From NCBI RefSeq assembly GCF_000421265.1, contig NZ_ATWN01000003.1, positions 434,001 through 498,000 of the forward strand: a stretch of DNA of 64,000 nucleotides, given 5' to 3'. The DNA is from Thalassospira lucentensis MCCC 1A00383 = DSM 14000 (GTDB lineage: Bacteria > Pseudomonadota > Alphaproteobacteria > Rhodospirillales > Thalassospiraceae). The notes beneath the pieces were generated by a model, which was not told the DNA's origin, did no database searches, and worked only from the letters and a program-made list of their open reading frames with translations. Numbering within the stretch: position 1 is the stretch's first letter; each line of letters starts with the position of its first letter. Below, piece by piece: positions 1 through 8,357 of the stretch. A program made the translations under genes and the position numbers.

Positions 1-239
1 TAGAGAAACCGCTCGTCGAGTGTCAGAACATCGTTTTCGATGGTCCCGGTGATGTCGACGGTAAATTGACGGCGCAATTTCCCAAACCGATCCTCAAAAA
101 TCCCCCAGGCCCGGCTTTCGCCTTCGAAATAGTCGAACACATCGAAGCGGGGTTGTTTTTGCGCAAAATCCTGCGGTTTCATCGACCCACATCCGGTTAG
201 CACCACGATAAAGAACAGCACCATAGAATTTCGCAGCAT
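1..239 (-). CDS. DUF3833 family lipoprotein, 3' part cut off by window edge
   Basis: Read directly from the minus strand: an open frame of 79 codons runs from an ATG at 239 to the window edge without a stop. The N-terminus is a short hydrophobic segment ending in LTGC, a lipobox, so the product is probably an outer or inner membrane lipoprotein. Downstream residues (FEGESRAWGIFEDRFGK, then LRRQFTVDITG) are what I recognise as DUF3833. An AGGAG ribosome binding site lies 8 nt before the ATG. It follows the MFS gene by about 33 nt and so closes the lipid/stress operon that starts at 5063. The biochemical function of DUF3833 is unknown; it recurs in ChrR-linked clusters. Confidence 0.8.
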   Translation of the reverse strand, partial: MLRNSMVLFFIVVLTGCGSMKPQDFAQKQPRFDVFDYFEGESRAWGIFEDRFGKLRRQFTVDITGTIENDVLTLDERFL

Positions 240-272
240 CAGCTTGCTCCTGTTGTTTTTAAAGACCCAAGA

Positions 273-1607
273 TCAAACGTTGCGGCGTAACAGGCGCCGA
301 CGAATGGCAACCTGATGTGATGCGTCCAACGGAAAACCCCACATCATCCCGATTGCTCCTGCTTTCAATACGATAGGGATCACCGCATAGATCAGCACTA
401 GAACAATCAATGCCAAAGAATTATCAGAACGCCCCTCGGTCAAACCAAACGCCCCCAGAATGGGCAGGGCAATGCCCGCAGCCAACGCCATGGCAAGCTT
501 GTTGGTCATGTTCCAAAGTGCAAACAAAAGGGCCGTGCGGCGCTTACCAAACCGGAAGCGATCCCAGTCATCAACGTCGGCCTGAATGGCGGGCGGCAAG
601 GCGAGATCTGCCCCCAATGCCGCCCCGGTAAAAATACAAATCACGGCAAAGCCAATCGCATCCCCGGCATCAAGCATAGGGACAAACATAAACGCCACGA
701 TCGCAAGCACCATTGCGGCACACCAGATGCGGTGTTTCCCCATCCGGGCGGCCAAGGCCACCCACAGCGGAATGGCAAAGATGGCGGCAGCAAAATAAAG
801 CAGGATCAGAAGGTTTTCGGTTTCCTGATCAAGTTTGAGGTAGTAGCGCACAAAAAGCGGGAAGCAGACCGCAGGCAACCCGGCCGCCAGACCATTGATC
901 ATCCATGCAGACAAAAGACGTACGAACAAACCGTTCTGACGCAGGCTTCTGATACCAAGGCGCACTGTAGCCTGAAGGCTGTCAGGATTGCCGCCATCAG
1001 ATGTTCTATGCTGCGCAACACGGTCAGGAACCCGCCAGATCATAAGGGCAATAAAGATCGCCCCAAGAATGATTGTCACGATGGCAAGCGTTTCAATTTC
1101 ACCCGCCCGACTGGAATGGGTCATCACAACGGGTATTCCGCCCGCAAGGACAATGCCCAGCAATCCCGCCCCTTCGCGCATGGCGGTTATTGAGGTCCGT
1201 TTTTTATAATCACCGGAAAGATCTGCCCCCCACGCAAGATAGGGCACCTGAAACAAGGTCCAGCCAAGAAACAGGATACTGGCCCATAAGAACAAGTAAC
1301 CCGCACTCGGGCTTGGCGGCGGTGTAAACAGGAACCAAAGCCCGATGCCCGCAACCACCGCACCGATGCCGACCCATATTTTGCGTTGGCCACTACGGTC
1401 CGAAAGCCACCCCGCCAGCGGATCTGTCATCATGTCGATAATGCGCACCAACAATAAAACAGCACCCGTGATGCCAAGCCCAATGCCAAGATCGTCGCCA
1501 TAGTAGCTTGGCAACAACACGTAAGCCGGAATTGTCGGCACGGCTGCCGCCATCGCCGGAAGTGCATATAAAACCGATGAAAGTTTGCTGGTATCAGGAT
1601 GGGACAT
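273..1607 (-). CDS. MFS transporter of the MFS_2 (GPH-like) family
   Basis: A hydrophobic protein of about 444 residues with roughly 12 membrane segments. The first-loop signature RIIDMMTDPLAGWLSDRS (residues 60-77 counted from the upstream TTG) is typical of MFS_2 sodium/sugar-type symporters. The substrate is unknown; its position inside a lipid-modification operon makes a lipid-related or lysophospholipid-like cargo possible, but that is inference. Two starts are possible: TTG at 1622 and ATG at 1607. I chose the ATG because it still overlaps the end of the methyltransferase gene by only 14 nt and keeps the whole first membrane segment. Neither start has a good Shine-Dalgarno sequence, which fits translational coupling. 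Confidence 0.85.
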   Translation of the reverse strand: MSHPDTSKLSSVLYALPAMAAAVPTIPAYVLLPSYYGDDLGIGLGITGAVLLLVRIIDMMTDPLAGWLSDRSGQRKIWVGIGAVVAGIGLWFLFTPPPSPSAGYLFLWASILFLGWTLFQVPYLAWGADLSGDYKKRTSITAMREGAGLLGIVLAGGIPVVMTHSSRAGEIETLAIVTIILGAIFIALMIWRVPDRVAQHRTSDGGNPDSLQATVRLGIRSLRQNGLFVRLLSAWMINGLAAGLPAVCFPLFVRYYLKLDQETENLLILLYFAAAIFAIPLWVALAARMGKHRIWCAAMVLAIVAFMFVPMLDAGDAIGFAVICIFTGAALGADLALPPAIQADVDDWDRFRFGKRRTALLFALWNMTNKLAMALAAGIALPILGAFGLTEGRSDNSLALIVLVLIYAVIPIVLKAGAIGMMWGFPLDASHQVAIRRRLLRRNV

Positions 1608-2871
1608 TGTTGGGGTGCTCAATCACAAACAAACCAACGTTGATCGAACCCTGCTCGAACCCGGTTTCGCAATAGGCGAGGTAATATTCCCACATGCGTT
1701 TAAACCGCTCGTCAAACCCCTGTTTGGAGATGTCCTGCCATGCGTGTTGGAAACGGCGATGCCATTCAGCCAAGGTGCGGGCATAGGACTGGCCAAAGAA
1801 TTCAGAATGTTGCAAATACAGGCCAGCATCATTCACCGCTTTGACCAGTGCGGTCGGGGACGGCAACATGCCGCCCGGGAAGATATAGCGCTGAATGAAA
1901 TCAGCCCCCTTGCGGTAGGTTTCAAACCGGTCATCATCAATTGTGATGATCTGCAAAACTGCCTTGCCGCCGGGGCGCAGTCGTTTTCGGATCATGTCGA
2001 AATAGTTTGGCCAGTGTTCTTCGCCAACGGCCTCGAACATCTCAATCGAAACAATTTTGTCGAATTTTCCGTCCTGTTCACGGTAATCGCGCAGGACAAT
2101 GTCGGTGCGGTCATTAAGACCCTGCATCAAAAGACGGCGGCGGGCATAGCCATGCTGTTCGTTCGATAAGGTCAAACCGGTCACATTGCAGCGATATTTC
2201 GCCGCTGCCAGTTCGGCAAACCCACCCCAGCCACAGCCAACCTCAAGTACCGTTTCACCCGGTTGAAGACGCGCCAAATCGCAAATACGTTCGTATTTCG
2301 CATCCTGGGATGCTTCAAGCGTCACGTCGGATTTCGTGTAATAGCCTGATGAATAGGTCATGCCCGGATCAAGCCACGCCTCGTAAAACCGGTTACCCAG
2401 ATCGTAGTGATAGGAAATGTTGCGTTTTGAGCCTTCAAGCGTGTTGCTATTGCGTAAATGGCCTAGGCGGGCAATCGTGCGCGACAAGAAACCACCCGCG
2501 AGCCGGGCCTGAACGATGGCCTCATTGAGCATCGCAACACGCATCAGACGGGTAATGTCCGGGCTGCTCCAGCCACCATCCATGTAAGCTTCGGCAAAGG
2601 CAACGTCACCCCCCGTTGCCAACCGGCGCAGAGCATCCCAACGGTGGACCTGAATAACGGCCTGAAGGTCGGTTTCCTGTTCGCCGGTAAAATGCAGACT
2701 TCCGCCATCTGGCAAAATGGTCGTCAGTCGACCGTAATGCAGATGCGCAAGAACATGGCGTAGCATCGATTTCAAAATACTGCGACTGCCGGTCATGCTG
2801 CCAAGCATCGGGACGAGACGATCACGCAGGGGATTACCAAAAACAGAAGCAGTACGATTGCGGTTGGGCAT
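1594..2871 (-). CDS. cfa: Cyclopropane-fatty-acyl-phospholipid synthase family methyltransferase
   Basis: 425 residues, close to the usual length for this family. It uses S-adenosylmethionine to methylate or cyclopropanate the double bond of unsaturated acyl chains in membrane phospholipids. The family signature ISYHYDLGN...FYEAWLD...MTYSSGYY lies at residues 152-178 and the SAM-binding motif VLEVGCGWGG at 208-217. It sits between DUF1365 (6 nt upstream) and the MFS gene (overlapping). In Rhodobacter, RpoE/ChrR-linked relatives include both CfaA and the methyltransferase of furan fatty acid synthesis. With a COG2907-like FAD enzyme in the same operon, the furan-fatty-acid role is as likely as plain cyclopropanation; the sequence alone does not decide. 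Confidence 0.92.
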   Translation of the reverse strand: MPNRNRTASVFGNPLRDRLVPMLGSMTGSRSILKSMLRHVLAHLHYGRLTTILPDGGSLHFTGEQETDLQAVIQVHRWDALRRLATGGDVAFAEAYMDGGWSSPDITRLMRVAMLNEAIVQARLAGGFLSRTIARLGHLRNSNTLEGSKRNISYHYDLGNRFYEAWLDPGMTYSSGYYTKSDVTLEASQDAKYERICDLARLQPGETVLEVGCGWGGFAELAAAKYRCNVTGLTLSNEQHGYARRRLLMQGLNDRTDIVLRDYREQDGKFDKIVSIEMFEAVGEEHWPNYFDMIRKRLRPGGKAVLQIITIDDDRFETYRKGADFIQRYIFPGGMLPSPTALVKAVNDAGLYLQHSEFFGQSYARTLAEWHRRFQHAWQDISKQGFDERFKRMWEYYLAYCETGFEQGSINVGLFVIEHPNNVPS

Positions 2872-2877
2872 TTCTTG

Positions 2878-3723
2878 TTATCTCTTTCCTGCTTGGGCCG
2901 CCTTCGTCCCAGTTGCCAGCACGTATGTCACCGGATGTGATGGTGGGGCTGGTCGTTTGTGGAATGTCATCCCTTTGCGCCACAGAAGGAGGGCCTCCCA
3001 ATGGATTCCCGCGACAACTTTTAATGTCATCAGCGGATAACGGATGAACGCTCCTAATAGTTTACGGTCAGACAATTCATTTCGATCACCCGCAAACACC
3101 GCATTTAGAAACGCACCCTTGGCATCGGTTTCGCGAATGCCAAGGGCAACATTGTCGCCCGGCATACGAATGCGGAAATGATAATCGGCCTCCATATCGA
3201 TAAAGGGCGATACATAAAATCCCTTGGCACAGGACTGACGAAGCACACCGTTTTTATCGATATCTTTTTCCCCGACCGGGATCAGATAGCTATGGCGATC
3301 ACCAAAGGTGTTTGACACTTCATAGATCACCGCCCCCACCGATCCATCAGACCGGTGACAAAAGTAAACAGACAGCGGATTAAACACGAACCCCAGCAAT
3401 CGCGGATAACACAGCAACTCGATCTTGTGCGTGCAGTCACCCAGATCATTGGCGGTTAAAACCGTCTCAAGCCGGGTGCGCAAATCGGTTTTTGCGCCTG
3501 CTGCTGTGCCGCCGCCTTTGATGCTGCCATGATCGCTATCGTGAAATGAAAACAGGTTGAACCGATTGCGGCTGAACAATCGAAGTCGCGCCGCGATATC
3601 GTCGATTTCATCAAGATCAAGCAGGAAGGAAAACACCCGATACCGCAATTTATGCTTTTTGGGGCGCAGGCGGTGATGGGTGACGACACCCTCATATAAG
3701 GCAGAGGCAAATTTTTGTGTCAT
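2878..3723 (-). CDS. DUF1365 domain-containing protein
   Basis: 281 residues, soluble, full length for DUF1365 (COG3496). Recognisable family stretches are the N-terminal YEGVVTHHRLRPKKHKLRYRV, the central LGFVFNPLSVYFCH and the C-terminal ALLLWRKGMTFHKRP. The molecular function is not established. Its start codon overlaps the stop of the FAD enzyme gene by 4 nt (ATGA), and the methyltransferase gene follows after 6 nt, so the three are almost certainly translated from one message. The fixed order FAD enzyme, DUF1365, CFA-like methyltransferase is common in ChrR-controlled loci and suggests a shared role in modifying membrane acyl chains under singlet oxygen. Confidence 0.9.
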   Translation of the reverse strand: MTQKFASALYEGVVTHHRLRPKKHKLRYRVFSFLLDLDEIDDIAARLRLFSRNRFNLFSFHDSDHGSIKGGGTAAGAKTDLRTRLETVLTANDLGDCTHKIELLCYPRLLGFVFNPLSVYFCHRSDGSVGAVIYEVSNTFGDRHSYLIPVGEKDIDKNGVLRQSCAKGFYVSPFIDMEADYHFRIRMPGDNVALGIRETDAKGAFLNAVFAGDRNELSDRKLLGAFIRYPLMTLKVVAGIHWEALLLWRKGMTFHKRPAPPSHPVTYVLATGTKAAQAGKR

Positions 3724-5063
3724 GCGGCCTCGCTGCCATGCACAGCGGCACGTTCGGCAACGTGAATGCGCCCGCTTTCATTTTCGACCGTCCAGGGGCG
3801 GCGTACGTTACCAAGGGCCTCGGCAACCGCAAGGCCCGACTGAAGGCCATCTTCATGGAAGCCATAGCCAAAGTAACTGCCGCAATACCAGATGTTATCC
3901 ACCCCCTGTATCGACCACAGGTCTTTCTGGGCGGCCATCGCACCGGCATCAAACAACGGATGATCATACAGGAAGGACCGGATGACACTTCCGTCACGCG
4001 GATGCTGGGCCGGGTTCAGTGTGACGAAAAGCGGTTTGGCGTCATCAAGGTGCTGTAAACGGTTCATCCAATAGGTCACGCAGACTTTTTGTTCACCATC
4101 CTGTTCTTCAGCCAGATAATTCCAGCTTGACCAAACCTTGTGATTTTTTGGCATCAGGCTTTCATCGTCATGCAGGATCGCCAGATTACGTTCGTACTTG
4201 AAGGCCGACAGCAACCCACGCACCCTTGGGTCCGGGACATCTTGCAGTGCCAGCGCCTGATCGCCGTGGCAGGCCAGAACAACGTGGTCATATTCATCAC
4301 GTTTGCCGTATCGGTCTTCGACATATGCCCCGCCCGATGCGGTGCGCCCGACCTTTGCAATCGCACGATCAAGAACAACACCGCCGGAAATACCCGCGGT
4401 CATGCGTTTTACATATTCACGCGATCCACCAACAACCGTGCGCCATTGCGGGCGGTCCTTGATTTGCAGAAGCCCGTGATTTTGACAAAATCGCACGAAA
4501 GCCGCCAGAGGATAGGCCATCATGGTATCAACCGGTGTTGACCAGATCGCGGCCCCCATGGGCAAAAGGTGATCGTTGATGAAGGACTGCGAGTACTTAT
4601 TGTCACGCAGATAATCGCCAAGACTGGTTGTTTCTGCGGTGCCATCCTCAAGTGCGGCCGGGGCTTCACGGTAAAACCGTAAAATGTCACGCACCATTTT
4701 CCAAAAACGCGGGCGCAAAATATTGCGTTTTTGCGCAAATAGCGCGGTCAAATCTGCCCCGCCATATTCAAGACCACCATTCTCCATGGAGGCGGCAAAC
4801 GACATATCGGTTTCGGTCGTTTTCACATCAAGATAGTCAAACAATGCGCAAAGATTGGGGTAGCAACGGGTGTTATAAACAATAAAACCGGTATCAACCG
4901 GCGTATCCCCGGCATCAACAGTGTTGGAATGGCCGCCGGGGCGGTCATCCTTTTCATATAACGTCACATTATGGGACTGGCTTAACAGCCACGCGGCGGA
5001 AAGCCCGGATATACCCGACCCGACAACCGCTATATTTAGTTTCCCCGACGTGACGTTGTTCAT
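3720..5063 (-). CDS. FAD/NAD-binding oxidoreductase (COG2907-like)
   Basis: 447 residues. The N-terminal dinucleotide-binding motif GSGISG is at 15-20, followed by an acidic end of strand 2 (LYEKDDRPGGHSNTV) as in the amine-oxidase/desaturase flavoprotein superfamily. VDTGFIVYNTRCYPNL is a further family block. The likely cofactor is FAD; the substrate is unproven. Because it is co-transcribed with a CFA-type methyltransferase, it is a candidate acyl-chain desaturase comparable to UfaD of furan fatty acid synthesis. It is the first gene of the minus-strand operon. A candidate RpoE promoter lies 44-72 nt upstream of its ATG, leaving a leader of about 37 nt. Confidence 0.88.
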   Translation of the reverse strand: MNNVTSGKLNIAVVGSGISGLSAAWLLSQSHNVTLYEKDDRPGGHSNTVDAGDTPVDTGFIVYNTRCYPNLCALFDYLDVKTTETDMSFAASMENGGLEYGGADLTALFAQKRNILRPRFWKMVRDILRFYREAPAALEDGTAETTSLGDYLRDNKYSQSFINDHLLPMGAAIWSTPVDTMMAYPLAAFVRFCQNHGLLQIKDRPQWRTVVGGSREYVKRMTAGISGGVVLDRAIAKVGRTASGGAYVEDRYGKRDEYDHVVLACHGDQALALQDVPDPRVRGLLSAFKYERNLAILHDDESLMPKNHKVWSSWNYLAEEQDGEQKVCVTYWMNRLQHLDDAKPLFVTLNPAQHPRDGSVIRSFLYDHPLFDAGAMAAQKDLWSIQGVDNIWYCGSYFGYGFHEDGLQSGLAVAEALGNVRRPWTVENESGRIHVAERAAVHGSEAA

Positions 5064-5106
5064 ATGCGTTTGGCCCGCTTGCAGTGTTATGATTAAAACT
5101 ACATAT

Positions 5107-5135
5107 AAATACGCAAGACACCAAGTTCTGGATCA
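5107..5135 (-). promoter_or_regulatory. Candidate RpoE promoter for the FAD-DUF1365-cfa operon
   Basis: On the minus strand TGATCC (5135-5130) is followed by exactly 18 nt and then TATTT (5111-5107). The -35-like element is identical to the one before rpoE. The known Rhodobacter RpoE promoter is TGATCC plus 18 nt plus TAAGA (recalled from literature), so the -10 here is imperfect and this promoter may be weaker. Confidence 0.6.
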
Positions 5136-5159
5136 CTTGTTCATTTGCCTCAACCAAGT

Positions 5160-5188
5160 TTGTAAGTGACTGGCAAAAAACGTATAAT
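5160..5188 (+). promoter_or_regulatory. Candidate housekeeping promoter upstream of rpoE
   Basis: TTGTAA (5160-5165) is separated by 17 nt from a perfect TATAAT (5183-5188). It would give basal transcription of rpoE-chrR, separate from the autoregulated promoter just downstream. Read directly from the sequence; activity is inferred. Confidence 0.45.
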
Positions 5189-5194
5189 TCGCAG

Positions 5195-5223
5195 TGATCC
5201 GATAGTTCGCGGCCGCCGTAAGA
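5195..5223 (+). promoter_or_regulatory. RpoE-type autoregulatory promoter of rpoE-chrR
   Basis: TGATCC (5195-5200), 18 nt, TAAGA (5219-5223): an exact match to the RpoE promoter form known from the Rhodobacter ChrR system. The predicted transcription start is near 5230. Confidence 0.75.
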
Positions 5224-5277
5224 TTTTGCATGATGAACATGATCTTGGCGCGGCCCCAAGGGGGACCTGAAACCAGA

Positions 5278-5868
5278 ATGAGCGGCACCGTTACCAAACG
5301 CCCCGGTCCGGCCGACCCGGCCGAGGCAAAGAAATGTGCCGATTGGATCGTTTCCGTTGCGGCGATACGTGACCGGGAGGCATTTGCGTGTCTGTTCGCG
5401 CATTTTGCCCCACGGGTGAAAGCGTACATGTTCCGGTTTGGTGGCAATTCCGAAACCGCTGAAGAACTGGCACAGGAAGCAATGATGCAGGTTTGGCGCA
5501 AAGCACACCTGTTTGATCCCTCAAAGGCCGCCGCAAGTACATGGATCTTCACAATCGCCAGGAACCTTCGCATTGACAGGTTCCGGCAACGCAAACATAT
5601 CGAGGTTGATGATTCTGACACGGCATTGATTGTTGATACGGACCCGCTGGCAGACGAAGTTGTCAGCCGAGATGAGCACGCGGTCCTTGTCAAAGCTGCA
5701 ATGGAAGAATTACCAACCGACCAAAAGATCGTTGTTGAATTGTCGTTTTTTGAAGATTGCTCGCACAGCGAAATTGCTGAACGCCTTGATATCCCGCTCG
5801 GAACGGTAAAATCCCGATTGCGGTTGGCACTTGGCAAGATGCGTGGCGGACTGGAAGATCTCGCATGA
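5278..5868 (+). CDS. rpoE: RNA polymerase ECF sigma factor RpoE (ChrR-controlled type)
   Basis: ECF sigma factor of 196 residues from the chosen ATG. Region 2 spans the block from RVKAYMFRFGG through AEELAQEAMMQVWRKA to ARNLRIDRFRQ; region 4 is LPTDQKIVVELSFFED followed by the helix-turn-helix LDIPLGTVKSRLRLALGKM. It would direct polymerase to TGATCC/TAAGA promoters when released from ChrR by singlet oxygen. An upstream in-frame ATG exists at 5230, but it lies just where transcription from the promoter at 5195-5223 should begin. The ATG at 5278, with AAGGGGGA upstream, is therefore preferred. The stop overlaps chrR by ATGA. Confidence 0.93.
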   Translation: MSGTVTKRPGPADPAEAKKCADWIVSVAAIRDREAFACLFAHFAPRVKAYMFRFGGNSETAEELAQEAMMQVWRKAHLFDPSKAAASTWIFTIARNLRIDRFRQRKHIEVDDSDTALIVDTDPLADEVVSRDEHAVLVKAAMEELPTDQKIVVELSFFEDCSHSEIAERLDIPLGTVKSRLRLALGKMRGGLEDLA

Positions 5869-6569
5869 ATATTAAACATCATCCAACAGACCAAACCTTG
5901 ATGGATTACGCCAGTGGCACGATGTCGCAGGCGATGGAACTTCTTGTGGCAACGCACATGACCGTGTGCCCGCACTGCCGCGACAAAGTTGCCGAATTTG
6001 AAACCATGGGTGGGGCTGTTCTTGAAAATGTGACCCGCATGGAAATGGCCGATCATTCGCTTGATCACGTGATGGCAATGCTCGAACGTGAAACCGCCAA
6101 TGAAAACCCGGCAGTGCAAGAATTACCAATGACGCGCAGGATTGCCGTTGGGGAAAGCATCACCGGCAGTGCCATGCCGTCCATCCCCACACCATTGGTC
6201 AAGTTTTTGCCTGACAACGTGCTGTCACTTGAAGATGTGCCGTGGAAGACGCTTGCACCGGGCGTTAAGCATTTTCAGCTGAAATCGGTCGAGAGCAAAG
6301 GCACGGTACGCCTGATGAAAATCGCACCCGGCGTTTCGATCCCCGACCATGGTCACCACGGTCATGAAATGACCTTGCTGCTTAAAGGGTCCTATATCGA
6401 TGATATCGGGCGGTTCCGGGCGGGTGATGTGGCCGATCTGGATGATGATGTTGATCATCAACCGATTGCCGATACTGCCGAAGAGTGCATTTGCCTGATT
6501 GCCACCGATGCCCCGATGAAATTCAGCGGATTTTTGCCAAAGCTGCTGCAACCTTTCTTTGGCATTTAA
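5865..6569 (+). CDS. chrR: Anti-sigma factor ChrR, zinc-binding, cupin type
   Basis: 234 residues. The N-terminal anti-sigma domain has His6, His31, Cys35 and Cys38, the same positions that bind zinc in Rhodobacter ChrR. The C-terminal cupin has His162, His164, Glu168 and His198, keeping the His-x-His-x3-Glu...His spacing of the second zinc site. The protein should hold RpoE inactive and release it in response to singlet oxygen or organic hydroperoxide. Translation is coupled to rpoE by a 4-nt overlap. Every key residue I can check is present, so the sensor is probably functional. The gene is followed by a terminator-like hairpin. Confidence 0.95.
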   Translation: MNIKHHPTDQTLMDYASGTMSQAMELLVATHMTVCPHCRDKVAEFETMGGAVLENVTRMEMADHSLDHVMAMLERETANENPAVQELPMTRRIAVGESITGSAMPSIPTPLVKFLPDNVLSLEDVPWKTLAPGVKHFQLKSVESKGTVRLMKIAPGVSIPDHGHHGHEMTLLLKGSYIDDIGRFRAGDVADLDDDVDHQPIADTAEECICLIATDAPMKFSGFLPKLLQPFFGI

Positions 6570-6605
6570 GGCACGATTACCAAATCCAACTGCGTCCCAA
6601 CGCAG

Positions 6606-6642
6606 AAAGCCCCGTTGGCAAACTTGCCAGCGGAGCTTTTGT
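6606..6642 (+). terminator. Rho-independent terminator after rpoE-chrR
   Basis: An inverted repeat with arms AAAGCCCCGTTGGCA and TGCCAGCGGAGCTTT (one mismatch) around a short AACT loop, followed by TGTTTT. Confidence 0.65.
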
Positions 6643-6662
6643 TTTAAAGCATGTTTGCGATT

Positions 6663-7550
6663 TTATTCCGCGGGCACCAGCCAGCTTGTTGTGTGATGCC
6701 CCGGTCCTGGCAGCTTGCATGTTTTTGCCAGCCAGCTTCCGATGACGTCAATATCCTGATCGAACTGCCACGGCGGATTGATCACCAAAAGTCCGGCCCC
6801 GCGCATGCGTCCTTTGGCCCCGCCATGGTCGGCGGCCAGTTCGGCGCATAAAACACCGCCTTGCGATTTGATCGCCCCAATCGATTTGCGAAGGTCTGCA
6901 TCAAAGCCGTCTTCAAGGATCGGGTACCACAGCATAAAGGTGCCCGTCGGCCATTTATCCCATGCGTTTTGCAGGGAATTGGCCGCCCGTTGATAATCCT
7001 GTTTTACGTCGTAACTCGGATCCATCAGAACCAAACCACGCCGGATCGCGGGCGGCATCATGGCAACCAGTCCTTCGTATCCATCGCGTTTATGCAGATG
7101 AATGCGCGGATCGCGTTTCACCCGGTGATACAGGGTTTCGTTTTCACGCGGATGGAGTTCCATCAGAACCAGTTCGTCTTCATCACGCAGCATTTCGCGC
7201 ACAATAAACGGTGATCCCGGATAGAACGGACCGGCATATTCATCCGTGTCCCGCACGCCATACTCGCGCCCGTGGGCAATCGGATCAAAGCGGCTCACAT
7301 GATCCATGTAGTCTTGCAGAATTTCAGGCGCGTTTTTGCCCGTCTGTGCGGCACCAATACCACCATGCCACTCGCCGGTTTTGGCCGCCTGGTCGCTGCC
7401 AAGGTCATACCATCCCGAACCGGCATGGGTATCAATCACGCAGAACGGTTTTTTCTTTTTGCGCAGATGCGTCAAGATCAACCAAAGGGCCGCATGCTTG
7501 TGCAAATCGGCAAAATTTCCGGCGTGATAGCCATGCAGATAACTCAGCAT
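6663..7550 (-). CDS. rlmJ: 23S rRNA (adenine(2030)-N6)-methyltransferase RlmJ
   Basis: 295 residues, normal for RlmJ. The opening MLSYLHGYHAGNFADLHKHA is the family hallmark; the SAM region is CVIDTHAGSGWYDL at about 37-50, YPGSPFIV follows, and the catalytic motif is at 177-180. That motif reads DPSY, where most N6-adenine methyltransferases have DPPY. It methylates A2030 of 23S rRNA. The gene starts 6 nt after the stop of the RluE-like pseudouridine synthase gene, so two 23S rRNA modification enzymes form one operon. Confidence 0.93.
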   Translation of the reverse strand: MLSYLHGYHAGNFADLHKHAALWLILTHLRKKKKPFCVIDTHAGSGWYDLGSDQAAKTGEWHGGIGAAQTGKNAPEILQDYMDHVSRFDPIAHGREYGVRDTDEYAGPFYPGSPFIVREMLRDEDELVLMELHPRENETLYHRVKRDPRIHLHKRDGYEGLVAMMPPAIRRGLVLMDPSYDVKQDYQRAANSLQNAWDKWPTGTFMLWYPILEDGFDADLRKSIGAIKSQGGVLCAELAADHGGAKGRMRGAGLLVINPPWQFDQDIDVIGSWLAKTCKLPGPGHHTTSWLVPAE

Positions 7551-7556
7551 CGCGGC

Positions 7557-8249
7557 TTATCCTTTCTTCGGACGTGACCGGTGGCGACCGGGTTTCTGGG
7601 ATTTGGATTTGTTTAGCACGGCATCCGCCTTGCCACCCGATTGATGTTTGCGCGGCGGCTTGGCCGATCCGGGGGACAGGCGGCGATGGGTTGCCGGCGG
7701 TGCATCAACCTCGATCACGCGATGTTCGCCCGGCGCAATGCCTTCAAGCGTCCAGTCCCCAATTGCATGCCTGATCAGGCGCAAGGTTGGAAAACCAACC
7801 GCTGCGGTCATGCGGCGCACTTGCCGATTACGACCTTCTGCAATGGTCAGCTCAATCCAGCTTGTCGGGATTTCTTTGCGATAGCGCACCGGTGGATCGC
7901 GTTCCCAAAGATTTGCCGGTTCATCAATCCGGCGCACCTTTGCCGGAAGTGTCATGCCGTCTTTAAGCTCAACCCCGTCGCGCAGCGCATCAAGGGCCGC
8001 ATCTGTCGGTTCACCATCGACCTGCACCAGATAGGTTTTCGGTTTTTTGTATTTGGGGTGGGCAATCTGCGCATTGAGCGGCCCATTGTCCGTCAGCAAC
8101 AACAAACCTTCGCTGTCACGATCAAGGCGGCCGGCGGCATAGACACCGGGCTGTTTGATATAGTCAGCCAATGTCGATCGGCCGTTTTCACGGTCGGTAA
8201 ACTGGGTCAGAACACCATACGGCTTGTTAAAAAGGATCAGCTGCGCCAT
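7557..8249 (-). CDS. RluE-like rRNA pseudouridine synthase
   Basis: About 230 residues of the RsuA/RluB/RluE family. The start block [16 protein letters not shown] and the catalytic block [18 protein letters not shown], with its essential Asp, match RluE, which makes pseudouridine 2457 in 23S rRNA. There is no S4 domain before the catalytic domain, which favours RluE over RluB/RsuA. The open frame extends upstream to 8309, but homology begins at MAQLILFN, so I placed the start at 8249 (8258 is an alternative). The C-terminus has a Lys/Arg-rich tail of about 45 residues, probably RNA-binding. Upstream of rlmJ in the same operon. Confidence 0.87.
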   Translation of the reverse strand: MAQLILFNKPYGVLTQFTDRENGRSTLADYIKQPGVYAAGRLDRDSEGLLLLTDNGPLNAQIAHPKYKKPKTYLVQVDGEPTDAALDALRDGVELKDGMTLPAKVRRIDEPANLWERDPPVRYRKEIPTSWIELTIAEGRNRQVRRMTAAVGFPTLRLIRHAIGDWTLEGIAPGEHRVIEVDAPPATHRRLSPGSAKPPRKHQSGGKADAVLNKSKSQKPGRHRSRPKKG

Positions 8250-8357
8250 GGCGCGCATAAAACCAGCTTTGCGGCGGCTGTCAACACATCCCCACGTGCC
8301 AAATGCCAATTTGTCGGCAAAGGATCACGTTTCAGCCCACCGCGAAACTCGCAAACA

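Noticed and set aside
5133..6119. 328-codon open frame on the minus strand
   Set aside because: Antisense to rpoE-chrR, whose catalytic and zinc residues are intact; Ser/Arg-rich shadow composition.
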